64,000 nucleotides of DNA from Amphibacillus jilinensis Y1 (lineage in GTDB: Bacteria > Bacillota > Bacilli > Bacillales > Amphibacillaceae): positions 957,797 through 1,021,796 of the forward strand of contig NZ_JH976434.1 in assembly GCF_000306965.1 (NCBI RefSeq), in the 5' to 3' direction. A program made the translations under genes and the position numbers. Below are positions 18,449-29,226 of the stretch, piece after piece. The notes beneath the pieces were generated by a model, which was not told where the DNA came from, made no database searches, and saw only the letters and a list, made by a program, of their open reading frames with translations. The first letter of the stretch is position 1. Each line of letters begins with the position of its first letter.

Positions 18449-19630
18449 TTATTCAAATAAATAGTGCTTTGTTATGGCCAAGAATGCTTCTTGAATCACA
18501 GTTAGGGCGCGTTCATCAAAGTCAAACAGTGGATGATGATGAGGATATCCTGTAGCCTCATTACTTTTCGAACCCACTCTAAAGTATGTGCCAGGCTTTT
18601 CTAATAAAAAGTAGGAAAAGTCTTCTGCCCCCATCATCGGTTCAAACGCGACAACCCGCTCACTTGAAAAGTAATCTTTAAAAACATCGGTGACTTGCTC
18701 TGTCGTTTGCCTGTCATTGTTTAACGCCGGGTAACCATTTAAATAATCAATGCTTATATCAGCTTGATAAGCTGAACCAATACCAGCCACCATCAAGCGA
18801 ATCTGCTGTTCAATCATCGTTCGTACAGTTTGATCAAAGCTACGCACGGTCCCTTCAAGTATTGCTTGGTCAGGAATGACATTAAAGGCATGGCCAGCTT
18901 GAAAAACACCTATAGTGACTACGGCTGATTGCAATGGATCTACACGCCGACTAACAATTTTTTGCAAGCCATTAACCACATCACTACCAATCACTATTGG
19001 GTCATTAGAATCTTGAGGCCGGGCGCCATGCCCCCCCTTCCCTTTAATCGTCATCTTAAATTTATCAACAGCAGCCATTTTATAACCCGGACCAATGGCT
19101 AGCTGGCCAACTGGCAAATCTGACGCCAAATGGGCAGCGAATACATAATCGACATCTTTTAAAAAATTATGTTCTAGCATCGCCTTTGCCCCGCCTGGCG
19201 GTGTCTCTTCTGCCGGCTGAAAAATAAAAACAACTTCTCCTTTTAATTGGTTCTTATAATTTGTTAGTGCTTTAGCTAACCCTAATAATGCAGCAGTATG
19301 GCCGTCGTGGCCGCAAGCATGCATCACACCTTTAACTTTCGATCGGTAAGCCACTTGTTTTTCATCTTCAATAGGTAAGGCATCAAAATCCGCACGAAAT
19401 GCAATGGTTGTGCCAGGTTGATGACCAACTAACCTTGCAACCATACCATAACCCCCGATACCCGCTTGCACTTCTAATCCAAAACCTTGCAACTTCTCTT
19501 CAATAAATGCTGCTGTTTCTTTCTCGTGAAAAGATAGTTCAGGATGCTTGTGTAAATACCGACGCCACTCCATTACTTCAGCTTCCTGCTCTCTAATCTC
19601 CAAAGCAATTGCAGCTTCAATTCCCGTCAT
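18449..19630 (-). CDS. M20-family N-acyl-amino-acid amidohydrolase (hippurate hydrolase-like)
   Basis: Zinc- or manganese-dependent amidohydrolase, 393 aa from ATG 19630 behind AAGGGGGAG. Metal-ligand motifs are visible: the HACGHDGH box at about 100-107, PAEETPPGGAKAM with the catalytic Glu, and a C-terminal HHHPLFD. The central lid domain begins around KMTIKGKGGHGARP. Family members cleave N-acetyl or N-benzoyl amino acids to release the amino acid. It is monocistronic, with its own terminator. The 41-bp tandem repeat array lies upstream. Confidence 0.9.
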   Translation of the reverse strand: MTGIEAAIALEIREQEAEVMEWRRYLHKHPELSFHEKETAAFIEEKLQGFGLEVQAGIGGYGMVARLVGHQPGTTIAFRADFDALPIEDEKQVAYRSKVKGVMHACGHDGHTAALLGLAKALTNYKNQLKGEVVFIFQPAEETPPGGAKAMLEHNFLKDVDYVFAAHLASDLPVGQLAIGPGYKMAAVDKFKMTIKGKGGHGARPQDSNDPIVIGSDVVNGLQKIVSRRVDPLQSAVVTIGVFQAGHAFNVIPDQAILEGTVRSFDQTVRTMIEQQIRLMVAGIGSAYQADISIDYLNGYPALNNDRQTTEQVTDVFKDYFSSERVVAFEPMMGAEDFSYFLLEKPGTYFRVGSKSNEATGYPHHHPLFDFDERALTVIQEAFLAITKHYLFE

Positions 19631-19760
19631 GACTTGCTCCCCCTTCACAGAAATAATCCGATTGAATCGATAGGATTAATACGTATCATACTTGATTTAT
19701 AATATGCTTGCAATGCTTATTTACAAAAAAATAAACTTAATCATATGTCGCTAGTAATCT

Positions 19761-20086
19761 GAGAATTTCGCTCGAATCCAGTACCCGTTCGCTCGGATTT
19801 CAAGAATTTCGCTCGAATCCAGTACCCGGTCGCTCGTATTTCAAGAATTTCGCTCGAATCCAGTACCCGGTCGCTCGTATTTCAAGAATTTCGCTCGTAT
19901 CCTACACCCGTTCGCTCGTATTTCAGAATTTCGCTCGAATCCAGCACTCGTTCGCTCGTATTTCGAGAATTTCGCTCGAATCCAGCACCCGTTCGCTCGA
20001 ATTTTAAGAATTTCGCTCGAATCCAGTACCCGTTCGCTCGTATTTCAAGAATTTCGCTCGAATCCAGTACCCGTTCGCTCGAATGG
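19761..20086. repeat. Tandem array, eight copies of a 41-bp unit
   Basis: Eight head-to-tail units begin at 19761, 19802, 19843, 19884, 19925, 19965, 20006 and 20047. Most are 41 bp; the fifth and the last are 40. Each unit contains GAATTTCGCTCGAATCCAG followed by a variable TACCC or CACCC and GTTCGCTCG. The submotif TCGCTCG occurs twice per unit, so there is an inner half-period. Minus-strand reading frames through it are low-complexity and not gene-like. There are no unique spacers, so it is not a CRISPR array. Confidence 0.92.
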
Positions 20087-20107
20087 ACACGCTCAATATA
20101 CAAAATG

Positions 20108-20138
20108 AAAAACCTCATCCCTGACTAAGGATGAGGCT
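20108..20138 (-). terminator. Terminator of the first 6-phospho-beta-glucosidase gene
   Basis: On the minus strand AGCCTCATCC / GGATGAGGTT is followed by a T run, six bases after the stop. Confidence 0.85.
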
Positions 20139-20143
20139 CTTCA

Positions 20144-21616
<1,473 letters not shown>

Positions 21617-21734
21617 TTATGCTTACATGTTGTACATATTTAAGACGTTGTACTTCTAGGATATAAGGCGTCACCTAGTTTGTATAGTGGTGTTGCATAA
21701 TCTGTTCCATATCACATCATTCGTCACTTGTAAC

Positions 21735-21776
21735 AAATTTGTAACGCTGTGTTTTAAAACGTTTGTATGTTATAAT
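21735..21776 (+). promoter_or_regulatory. Extended -10 promoter for the RpiR regulator
   Basis: TGTTATAAT with TATAAT at 21771-21776 is an extended -10 box. The upstream TTTAAAAC/TTGTAAC stretch offers only weak -35 matches. TTGTAACAAATTTGTAAC just upstream contains a direct repeat of TTGTAAC that could be an operator in the divergent region. Confidence 0.5.
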
Positions 21777-21816
21777 CAAGCTATCAATTTGACGTGATAG
21801 AAGTGAGGAGAATCCT

Positions 21817-22536
21817 TTGTTTTCCAGTGAAATAATTGCATCATTCAATGATTTAGAAATATCCATTTACAATTACATTTGTCAAAACAGCGAAAAGGTC
21901 GCTTACATGCGGATTAGAGAACTCGCCAATGCCACACATGTGTCAACAGCTACGATTCTTCGATTTTGTCGAAAATTAAATTGTGAAGGGTATTCCGAGT
22001 TCAAAGCTAAGTTGAAAATGGAATTAAAAAAGGACAAAAAAACATCAATTAAAAGTAGTCAGCACGCCATGCTAGAATTTTTCGAACGAACCTTAAACAC
22101 CGATCGAGATCAACAAATAACTGAAGCAGCTAAACTCATTTCGCAAGCGGATAATGTCATTTTTATTGGTAACGGAAGTTCTGGCATCCTCGCTGAATAT
22201 GGTGCCCGTTACTTTTCAGGGCTAGGCAAATTTTCAACCTATATTAAAGATTTTTCATATCCGATTCATTCGAAACTTAGACAAAATAGTGTCACGATTG
22301 CCTTGTCCGTCTCAGGCGAAAATATGTTTACATTGTCGCAATTAAATCAACTAAAGCAAGAGGGAAGTCAAGTGATCAGCATTACAAACAACAAACTCTC
22401 TACCCTTGCCAAGATTTCAAACATTAATATCTCTTATTATATTACTGAAGAATTTTATCAGGCAACGAACATCACCACACAAGTGCCAGTTGTTTTTATC
22501 ATTGAATCGATCGCAAGGGAAATTCACCAATTATGA
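21817..22536 (+). CDS. RpiR/MurR-family transcriptional regulator
   Basis: Sugar-phosphate-responsive regulator of 239 aa. The N-terminal HTH domain (about 1-75) contains MRIRELANATHVSTATILRFCRKLNCEGYSEF, split here as MRIRELANATHVSTATI then LRFCRKLNCEGYSEF. The C-terminal SIS domain (about 105-239) contains VIFIGNGSSGILAEYGARYF. The start is TTG 21817 after GAGGAG. It sits divergent from the 6-phospho-beta-glucosidase and upstream of a HAD phosphatase, so control of beta-glucoside use is the simplest reading. Confidence 0.9.
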   Translation: MFSSEIIASFNDLEISIYNYICQNSEKVAYMRIRELANATHVSTATILRFCRKLNCEGYSEFKAKLKMELKKDKKTSIKSSQHAMLEFFERTLNTDRDQQITEAAKLISQADNVIFIGNGSSGILAEYGARYFSGLGKFSTYIKDFSYPIHSKLRQNSVTIALSVSGENMFTLSQLNQLKQEGSQVISITNNKLSTLAKISNINISYYITEEFYQATNITTQVPVVFIIESIAREIHQL

Positions 22537-22572
22537 CATTTTTATGCTAAGTAGAAGGAGTAAACGGAGCAG

Positions 22573-23280
22573 ATGAAAACACTTATTTTCGATGTAGACG
22601 ACACATTGTACGATCAATTATTACCTTTTGAACATGCAGTTAATGAAACATTACATATCAATTCAGACAAACATTTCATTCACGAACTCTATTTAGCGAG
22701 TCGCAAATATAGTGATCAAGTCTTTGAACAAGAACAGCGCGGTGAATGGTCAACACTGGATCTTCAGATTTATCGAATTCAGCAGGCTTGTCTCGATTTT
22801 GATATTCAGATAACAACTAAGCAAGCGATAACCTTTCAGAAAAACTATTTAAAACATCAAAGGCAAATCACCTTATTCCCTGAAATCAAGCAATTACTCG
22901 ATCACTTAAGTCATCAAAATGTGCAATTAGGCGTACTGACAAATGGGAATGCTGATCATCAAGCGATGAAAATTGAACAGCTTAATCTTAAACGGTGGAT
23001 CGACCATGACCATTTTTTTATATCAGGCGCTATTGGCATGGCTAAACCAAACCCCGACATTTTTAAATATGTCGAGCAACATTTAAAACACAAACCTACT
23101 AAACGTTGGTATATCGGTGACTCATATGAAAACGATGTACATGGTGCTAAACGAGCAGGGTGGCAAGTGGCCTGGTTTAATCATCGAAATCGTCACATTC
23201 CAAATTCCACACATATACCTACGGTTACATTCAAAGATCCGAACGCGATTTTCGATTTCTTTTCCAACCACTCATATTAA
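22573..23280 (+). CDS. HAD-family hydrolase (subfamily IA)
   Basis: Phosphatase-like protein of 235 aa. Motif I is FDVDDTLYD (nucleophile Asp7), motif II LTNGN, motif III a Lys in MAKPNPDIF, and motif IV WYIGDSYENDVHGA. The layout fits YjjG/pyrimidine-nucleotidase or phosphoglycolate-phosphatase-like members. It begins 36 bp after the RpiR gene behind GAAGGAG, so it may be co-transcribed with it and act on a sugar phosphate. Substrate unproven. Confidence 0.88.
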   Translation: MKTLIFDVDDTLYDQLLPFEHAVNETLHINSDKHFIHELYLASRKYSDQVFEQEQRGEWSTLDLQIYRIQQACLDFDIQITTKQAITFQKNYLKHQRQITLFPEIKQLLDHLSHQNVQLGVLTNGNADHQAMKIEQLNLKRWIDHDHFFISGAIGMAKPNPDIFKYVEQHLKHKPTKRWYIGDSYENDVHGAKRAGWQVAWFNHRNRHIPNSTHIPTVTFKDPNAIFDFFSNHSY

Positions 23281-23289
23281 CGATACTTA

Positions 23290-23320
23290 AGGCAGTATGT
23301 CATACACGTACTGTTTTTTC
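23290..23320 (+). terminator. Terminator after the HAD gene
   Basis: GCAGTATGT / ACACGTACTG forms an imperfect stem followed by six T, within 40 bp of the stop. Confidence 0.65.
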
Positions 23321-23467
23321 TTTCCTATATGCTCCCATGTTTATACTATTTAGAAAGTGGGAATAGCTTAGAGCTTAGCTAATACAAATAGATAAACATC
23401 GTATCATAAGTATGAATCTTAGCGATTCGTACTATTTATAAGTAGTCAGGGTTATCTGACTATCCAT

Positions 23468-23624
23468 AAAATGACCCTATAATCAGGGGCGGTTTTGTTC
23501 TTTCCACACTAATTGATAGTTGCGTGACTCAGGACATTAGCGTCGATTAGCTACCGCCTTACTCCATTGCACTCGATTCTCGATTTTGTGGCGGTCGTTT
23601 TAGGGACGGTTGTCTATGATAAAT
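23468..23624 (+). repeat. Repeat family R, copy R3
   Basis: A diverged copy: AAAATGACCCTATAATCAGGG at the start, GACTCAGGACATTAGCGTCG in the middle, a CTACCGCCT / GTGGCGGT second stem, and GGTTGTCTATGATAAAT at the end. It fills most of the gap before the ABC permease gene. Confidence 0.75.
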
Positions 23625-23655
23625 ACAAAATAGCTCTTTGAAGGGATGATTGCTC

Positions 23656-24750
23656 GTGTTTTTAGCTTGGAACGAAATAAAATATTCAAAAGTTAGGTAC
23701 TTATTGATCATCGGGGTGTTATTTCTTATCTCATACCTCGTGTTTTTTTTAACTGGATTAGCTTATGGGCTTGCCCAAGAAAATCGGACAGCGATTGACA
23801 GCTGGGATGCTGATGGCATTATATTACCAGAAGAGGCAAATGGAAATTTTAACATGTCGCTTTTTTCTGCTGAGGAGCTTGACAATATACAAGCAGATGA
23901 AAAAGCAATCTTAGGTCAAACCCCCGCTGTCATTGAAAAAGACCAAGAAGATTCAGGTGAGGATCGACTTGATGTTCGATTTCTAGGCATTGATACCGAA
24001 CAGTTTTTAACGCCCGATGTCGTAGAAGGACGCTTAGTTGAAAGCGATGGAGAAGTTGTCGCAGATATCAGTTTAAAAGAAGAAAACGGTCTAAATTTAA
24101 ACGACTCAATTACACTAGTTGGCGGTGAACAAGCGTTTGAAATTGTTGGTTTTATGGAAGATGCTAAATTAAGTGTAGCACCTGTTCTATATACAACAAT
24201 CGAAGCTTTCCAAGAGATTCGTTTTGGTGAGCCTGTCTCAGACGATAGTGAGCTAGCAATTAGTGCGATTGTTGTCAGAAGTGAGACGGATGAATTAGAT
24301 CAAATAACGATCGATAATGATCAATTAGAATTGATTCCGATTGGGGACTTTATCAATGACTTACCTGGGTACAATGCTCAACTTCTAACTTTTGTGTTCA
24401 TGATTAGCTTTCTCATTGTCATTGCCGCAATTGTTATTGGTATATTTATTTACGTCTTAACCATGCAAAAGGTAAACATATTCGGGGTCATGAAGGCACA
24501 GGGGATTTCCAGTGGCTACATCTCAAAATCAGTTATTGCACAAACATTTTTACTAAGTTTGATCGGTGTTCTTGTTGGACTGCTAGCAACACTTGGAACG
24601 GCTCTATTACTACCAGCAGCAGTACCCTTTAGAAGCAATGAACTTTTTTTAATTGTTGTCAGTATGCTAATGATTGGCATCGCTATCCTAGGTGCACTAT
24701 TTTCCGTACGAACCATTGTAAAGATTGACCCATTGAAAGCGATTAGTTAA
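23656..24750 (+). CDS. ABC transporter permease, MacB/FtsX type
   Basis: Membrane component of 364 aa from GTG 23656, nine bases after GAAGGGA; a TTG at 23650 is too close to that site. One N-terminal helix (about 12-35) precedes a large extracytoplasmic MacB-like domain (about 40-240). Three C-terminal helices with an FtsX pattern follow (FGVMKAQGISSGYISKS, then IDPLKAIS at the end). The ATPase gene follows 15 bp later. The pair resembles DevC/DevA or LolCD-like exporters that push a substrate out or act on the envelope. Confidence 0.88.
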   Translation: MFLAWNEIKYSKVRYLLIIGVLFLISYLVFFLTGLAYGLAQENRTAIDSWDADGIILPEEANGNFNMSLFSAEELDNIQADEKAILGQTPAVIEKDQEDSGEDRLDVRFLGIDTEQFLTPDVVEGRLVESDGEVVADISLKEENGLNLNDSITLVGGEQAFEIVGFMEDAKLSVAPVLYTTIEAFQEIRFGEPVSDDSELAISAIVVRSETDELDQITIDNDQLELIPIGDFINDLPGYNAQLLTFVFMISFLIVIAAIVIGIFIYVLTMQKVNIFGVMKAQGISSGYISKSVIAQTFLLSLIGVLVGLLATLGTALLLPAAVPFRSNELFLIVVSMLMIGIAILGALFSVRTIVKIDPLKAIS

Positions 24751-24765
24751 CAAGGAGGTAAACAT

Positions 24766-25452
24766 ATGAAAGCTATAGAATTTATAAATGTAGATCGAGC
24801 CTTTAAAGACGGTGATAAAACAGTAAAAGCTTTACAGCCAACCAATTTTTCAATTGACAGAGGACAATTTGTCGCTATTATTGGTCCTTCTGGTTCAGGG
24901 AAAAGTACATTTCTTACGATAGCCGGTGGACTTCAAGCACCTTCTCATGGTGAAGTTAAAATCAATGGGCAGCGTTTTAGTACAGAATCTGAAAAGAAAC
25001 GCTCAAAAATTAGACTATCTGAAATTGGATTTATATTACAAGCTTCAAACCTTGTCCCATTTCTAACGATCAAGCAACAGCTTCAATTAGTTGATCGCGT
25101 TGATAAAGGTAAGGCGAATAGAGAAGAGATCCTGACATTGCTCGAACAGTTAGACATAGCCGATTTACAAAATAAGTACCCAGGCGAGATCTCAGGCGGT
25201 CAGCGCCAACGTGCGGCAATCGCCCGTGCCTTATACAATGATCCGACGATTATATTAGCAGATGAACCCACAGCGAGTTTAGACACAGATAAAGCTTATC
25301 AAGTTGTTGAAATCCTTGCCCAAGAAACAAAAAGGAAAAACAAAGCAACCATCATGGTGACACATGATACCCGCTTAATTGAATATTGTGATCAAGTGTT
25401 TGAAATGAAAGATGGTGTACTACAAGAAGTTCAACTAACTGCTACAACATAA
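24766..25452 (+). CDS. ABC transporter ATP-binding protein (MacB/LolD/DevA type)
   Basis: ATPase of 228 aa. It has Walker A GPSGSGKST at about 43-51, a Q-loop in FILQASNLVPF, the signature ISGGQRQRAAIARAL, Walker B IILADEPTASLD and H-loop MVTHD. ATG 24766 follows AAGGAGG. It is the partner of the FtsX-type permease immediately upstream; together they make a two-gene export or envelope-stress module with no accessory protein. Confidence 0.93.
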   Translation: MKAIEFINVDRAFKDGDKTVKALQPTNFSIDRGQFVAIIGPSGSGKSTFLTIAGGLQAPSHGEVKINGQRFSTESEKKRSKIRLSEIGFILQASNLVPFLTIKQQLQLVDRVDKGKANREEILTLLEQLDIADLQNKYPGEISGGQRQRAAIARALYNDPTIILADEPTASLDTDKAYQVVEILAQETKRKNKATIMVTHDTRLIEYCDQVFEMKDGVLQEVQLTATT

Positions 25453-25459
25453 TCAAACA

Positions 25460-25715
25460 GGCTGGGAGATAACTATATAATGAAATGGCGTATCCGAACA
25501 TTCTGAACAAAGCGTAGGAAAAACACGTAGACGCCTCGAAAATAAAGAACGATTTTCTTCGTGCTATGTATGATCAATGACGCTTTCCTTATCCTGTGGG
25601 AATAGCACGAGCTGAGGATCCACGGAAAGCGAAGTGTTTTACCGAAGCGCTACATGTATCAGACATTAATGTTCGGATTTTTCTTATCTCGTTACTCTTT
25701 TGTCCCAGCGTCTTT
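25460..25715. repeat. Repeat family A, copy A3 (MITE-like)
   Basis: About 255 bp bounded by AGGCTGGGA (25460) and TCCCAGCGTCT (to 25715), so the ends are inverted. The interior contains CCTGTGGGAATAGCACGAG and GGATCCACGGAAAGCGAAGT, matching the A1 core. No reading frame of interest. It fills the gap between the ABC ATPase gene and the DUF4317 gene. Confidence 0.75.
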
Positions 25716-25818
25716 TAAATGTTTTATAAGATTAGCGCACCAATCATTTCCTCTTACATTTTCATTACCTGTTAACTACTAAATATGATAAGATCAAATA
25801 ACGTAGGAGGAGAGAACA

Positions 25819-27003
25819 ATGAATAAAAAAGATATTGCAAACGTACGCAAGCAGTTTAAGCGAGAAAATGATCTACTACATATTAGTGAAATTTTAAATG
25901 TATATATTATGAAAGAATCTAGTGAAATTTATCATCAGGTAAGTCGACCTTTTTCCATCCTTGATCAAGATGAACAAGAATTGTTTTTAGCTAATTTTAA
26001 AAAAGTATTAACAGGCTCACTAGATGAAAAGCTATTCGAATTAAAATTTCAAACAGATATAGAAGATTCAAGTCAATTAATCTTGCATCAAGGCTTACTT
26101 GCTAACGAAGGGGATCGTTGGCAAGAACAAATGCTTAAGCTTGTAGAAAAGATGTTGAATGAGCGTGAGTACGACATGGATATTGTTGTTACCTTTATCA
26201 AAGGGGACTATTTAAAGCCAATCAAAAAACGCAATGATGCAACTGAAGAAAGTGACCGTGATTCAGTCTATTCGCACAACTTTATCCTTTGTACCATTAA
26301 CAAGACACAAGATCCTAAAAAAGAATTGTTATTTGATTATGTTGAAAAACAGTTTAAATACAATGTGATTGTGGATCCCATTATTAACTTAAAAGCACCT
26401 ATTGGTGGATTCTTGTTCCCATGCTTTACCGATCAGGCATCAGATGTCAATCACATTCTTTACTCAGCACCAAAGGCAAATGAACCTGATCCAGACTTTA
26501 TTAACGACGTTCTTAATGCAGAAGAATCCATCACCGCTCAAGAAGATAAAATTATCTTTGAAGAGATTGTCAGGGATGCGGTTGGACATCAGCTTAACAC
26601 GTCAACGCTCGCAAATGTCTATCAAGAAGTAAACCGTATCGTTGAAGAAAATGAAGCAGAAGACGACACACCTAAATTAGACTACAAAGACGTTGAACAG
26701 GTGTTAAAACACAGTGGTATTGAAACCGTTGATCATGAGAAGCTCCAGACAGCATTTCAAAATGTTGTTGATAATGATCAATATGAGCTAAAAGCCAAGC
26801 ATATTGTACCTAAATATAACTCAAAATCAATTAAAATCAATACAAAAGTAGCTAATGTTGCGGTTAGTCCAGAAGATTTACGTTTCGTTAAACAAATTCA
26901 CTTTAGCGGAAAACGCTATTTAATGATTGAAGTTGAAGAAGATACTATCATTGACGGGTTCACTATGATTCCAGAGGTATTTGGTGAGAAGAGAGAAGAC
27001 TAA
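25819..27003 (+). CDS. DUF4317-family protein
   Basis: Cytoplasmic protein of 394 aa, starting MNKKDIANVRKQFKREND, a pattern I recognise from DUF4317 proteins of Firmicutes. It has no membrane helix, signal peptide or evident catalytic motif. It is acidic, and the C-terminus ends GFTMIPEVFGEK. A clear GGAGGAG site precedes ATG 25819. It stands alone between repeat A3 and a LysR gene. Function unknown. Confidence 0.8.
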   Translation: MNKKDIANVRKQFKRENDLLHISEILNVYIMKESSEIYHQVSRPFSILDQDEQELFLANFKKVLTGSLDEKLFELKFQTDIEDSSQLILHQGLLANEGDRWQEQMLKLVEKMLNEREYDMDIVVTFIKGDYLKPIKKRNDATEESDRDSVYSHNFILCTINKTQDPKKELLFDYVEKQFKYNVIVDPIINLKAPIGGFLFPCFTDQASDVNHILYSAPKANEPDPDFINDVLNAEESITAQEDKIIFEEIVRDAVGHQLNTSTLANVYQEVNRIVEENEAEDDTPKLDYKDVEQVLKHSGIETVDHEKLQTAFQNVVDNDQYELKAKHIVPKYNSKSIKINTKVANVAVSPEDLRFVKQIHFSGKRYLMIEVEEDTIIDGFTMIPEVFGEKRED

Positions 27004-27096
27004 TATATGTATGCTTAGGACTTGCTACCTGATTTTGTGTTTCACTTGTGATTAAATTAGTCAGTCAAACCTGCACATAGAAAGGCGCGTGAGGCC

Positions 27097-27990
27097 ATGC
27101 ACATAGAAAAAATCAAGTATTTTATTGATCTTGTCCAATGTCGAAATTTCACGGAAACTGCAAAACTAAATTATGTCTCACAAACGACCATTAGTCAGCA
27201 AGTTGCTTCACTAGAAAAGGCATTTGGCGTAAAGTTAATTGATCGAAATCAACTACCCATTGAGCCAACTCAAGCTGGTTGGGTATTTTATCGTGAAGCG
27301 AACATACTCTTGAAGCAGTACAACCATATGAAGGAAAAAATGGCTCAATTTCAATACGACCAGCGCCATGTGCTCAATATCGAATATTCTACATTAACAG
27401 ATATTCAAGGGGTACTTCAGTTTATCCCAAGTTTCAAACATAAACACCCAAACATTAAGCTTGCATTAAATAAAGTCTCTTTAAAGGATGTTGCTACCTT
27501 CCTTGAAAAGGGCCTTTATGACCTTGCTATATCTGTTAATTCTGAATTTTACGGGAAGGAAAACATTGCAACCTACACCCTCTACAGTGGTAAATATTGT
27601 GCGGTTGTGAGTCGTAATCATCCGCTTTTTCACAATGAAACGCTGACGAAAGCTGAACTCTATCAGCATCCTTTAATCATGTTAAATTCAAATGCCATTG
27701 GTAATTCTTATGACCTAATGATTCAACACGCCGTTGAAGACGGTTACCAACCTCATATCGTGCGTACCGTTGAAGATGTAGAAACTGAGCTTTTTCATAT
27801 TGTCACTGACAATGTGATTGGCTTCTTACCAGATAATTATTTATTAAACTATCCAAAAGAAGACTTACGTCTAATCGCTATTCAAGATACTCATCATATT
27901 TATCAGATTCAAATAGGGTATTTAAAAGAAAATACAAACCCAGCCTTAAAACCATTTATTCAAGCGATTCATCATTGGTTTTCCCAATAG
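27097..27990 (+). CDS. LysR-family transcriptional regulator
   Basis: Regulator of 297 aa with an N-terminal winged HTH at about 1-60 (FIDLVQCRNFTETAKLNYVS, then QTTISQQVASLEKAFG) and a C-terminal periplasmic-binding-like effector domain at about 90-295. It sits 79 bp upstream of, and co-directional with, an NAD(P)-binding oxidoreductase gene, which may be its target. LysR genes are more often divergent from targets, so the link is tentative. Confidence 0.9.
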   Translation: MHIEKIKYFIDLVQCRNFTETAKLNYVSQTTISQQVASLEKAFGVKLIDRNQLPIEPTQAGWVFYREANILLKQYNHMKEKMAQFQYDQRHVLNIEYSTLTDIQGVLQFIPSFKHKHPNIKLALNKVSLKDVATFLEKGLYDLAISVNSEFYGKENIATYTLYSGKYCAVVSRNHPLFHNETLTKAELYQHPLIMLNSNAIGNSYDLMIQHAVEDGYQPHIVRTVEDVETELFHIVTDNVIGFLPDNYLLNYPKEDLRLIAIQDTHHIYQIQIGYLKENTNPALKPFIQAIHHWFSQ

Positions 27991-28069
27991 GCTATTTGTT
28001 TTTTCTATTAGATTTTGTTCATTTTTTCACATAAACTATAATTAATAATTGTGAAAGGGTGAACAAATA

Positions 28070-29011
28070 ATGGGGAAATTATTATTAACAGGTGTTGATG
28101 GCAATTTGGGAAGACAAGCTGCCGAAGATTTACTAAAAATCGTTGATATGGATCAAGTAGTCTTATGTGGTTATAACCCTGAAGCATTAAAAGATTTTGA
28201 GGAAAAAGGAATTGAAACGTACGTGACCAACTTCAATCAAATTGACGGGCTAAAAGAAGCATTTTCTGGAGCGGACAAACTCGCCCTTATCTCGATGCCT
28301 TTTGTTGGCCAAAAACGGCAACAAGCACACAAAAACGTTGTTGATGCCGCCAAAGATGCTGGTGTTAAGCAGATCATCTACACGTCTCTTGTTAATGCTG
28401 CCGATCCATCGAACCCAAGTGTTGAAAAAATAGATCATATCTACACTGAAGACTATATTAAAAAGATTGGACTCGATTATATTTTCTTGCGTAACTCACA
28501 GTATGCCGAAGCAATGATTACAAATTACTTTACCTATGTCAAGGGGGATGGGGTATTAAAAAATAGTCAAGGCGATGGAAAGATGGCTTATATTTCACGG
28601 AAAGATTGCGCGAAAGCGGTCGCTCACGCACTAGCTACAACAGACTATCATGAAGCTGTACTTAATATCAATGGCCCAGAACTAATGACAATGACCGACT
28701 TTATTGAAATCGGCAACAAGGTAACAGGACATCATGTGACTTATAAGGAAATTACCGATGAAGAAAACTATCAGATCTTTGATGCGATGGGCGTCCCTCG
28801 AACAACCGACGGAACATTCAAAGACGGTTCAGAGGCTCCCTTTTCTTCAGAGGGGATGGTAACCTTTGCCCAAGCAATCCGATTAGGAAAAATGGATACA
28901 TTTACTGATGATTTCTACACACTAACTGGCCAAAAACCACTTACTGTAGCCTACATGTTCAGACATGCCAATGACTTTCAAGTGGGAGAACGCCATTCAA
29001 TGGATGATTAG
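28070..29011 (+). CDS. NmrA/QorB-like NAD(P)-binding protein
   Basis: Atypical SDR of 313 aa. The N-terminal nucleotide-binding motif is LLLTGVDGNLGRQAAEDLL, and an IIYTSLVNAADPS segment replaces the classical YxxxK. This fits NmrA-like and quinone oxidoreductase QorB/YtfG proteins. ATG 28070 follows GAAAGGGTG. A possible role is quinone or redox stress, with the LysR protein as sensor, but the substrate is not visible. Confidence 0.85.
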   Translation: MGKLLLTGVDGNLGRQAAEDLLKIVDMDQVVLCGYNPEALKDFEEKGIETYVTNFNQIDGLKEAFSGADKLALISMPFVGQKRQQAHKNVVDAAKDAGVKQIIYTSLVNAADPSNPSVEKIDHIYTEDYIKKIGLDYIFLRNSQYAEAMITNYFTYVKGDGVLKNSQGDGKMAYISRKDCAKAVAHALATTDYHEAVLNINGPELMTMTDFIEIGNKVTGHHVTYKEITDEENYQIFDAMGVPRTTDGTFKDGSEAPFSSEGMVTFAQAIRLGKMDTFTDDFYTLTGQKPLTVAYMFRHANDFQVGERHSMDD

Positions 29012-29037
29012 TATGACTGGTGAAAACCATTAATACA

Positions 29038-29076
29038 AAGCGCGCATTTGCTAATTTGAAGCAGATGCGCTTTTTC
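29038..29076 (+). terminator. Terminator of the NmrA-like gene
   Basis: The GCGCGCAT ... ATGCGC stem with internal CT/AG pairing is followed by five T. Confidence 0.7.
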
Positions 29077-29149
29077 TATAGATGAATAGGGAATAAAGTA
29101 TATTGACGAACATTTTAATAAATTTAATCTAAAAAGTTCGTAAAATGCA

Positions 29150-29179
29150 TTGACGAAAATTGTCTAAAAATGATATAAA
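29150..29179 (+). promoter_or_regulatory. Candidate promoter of the M20/DUF3100 operon
   Basis: TTGACG (29150-29155) and TATAAA (29174-29179) are 18 bp apart. A second ATTGACGAA lies 48 bp upstream (from 29102), giving a direct repeat that could bind a regulator. Confidence 0.4.
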
Positions 29180-29226
29180 TAATACTATTAGTTTTTACAC
29201 CCGACATATTCTTAAAGGAGGGGCTT

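Noticed and set aside
19761..20086. CRISPR array
   Set aside because: Repeats are contiguous 41-bp units without unique spacers, and no cas gene is nearby.
19882..20118. Minus-strand 78-aa frame through the tandem repeats
   Set aside because: Its sequence is only the repeat unit translated (ERVLDSSEIL and similar). It has no ribosome binding site and exists because the unit lacks stops in that frame.
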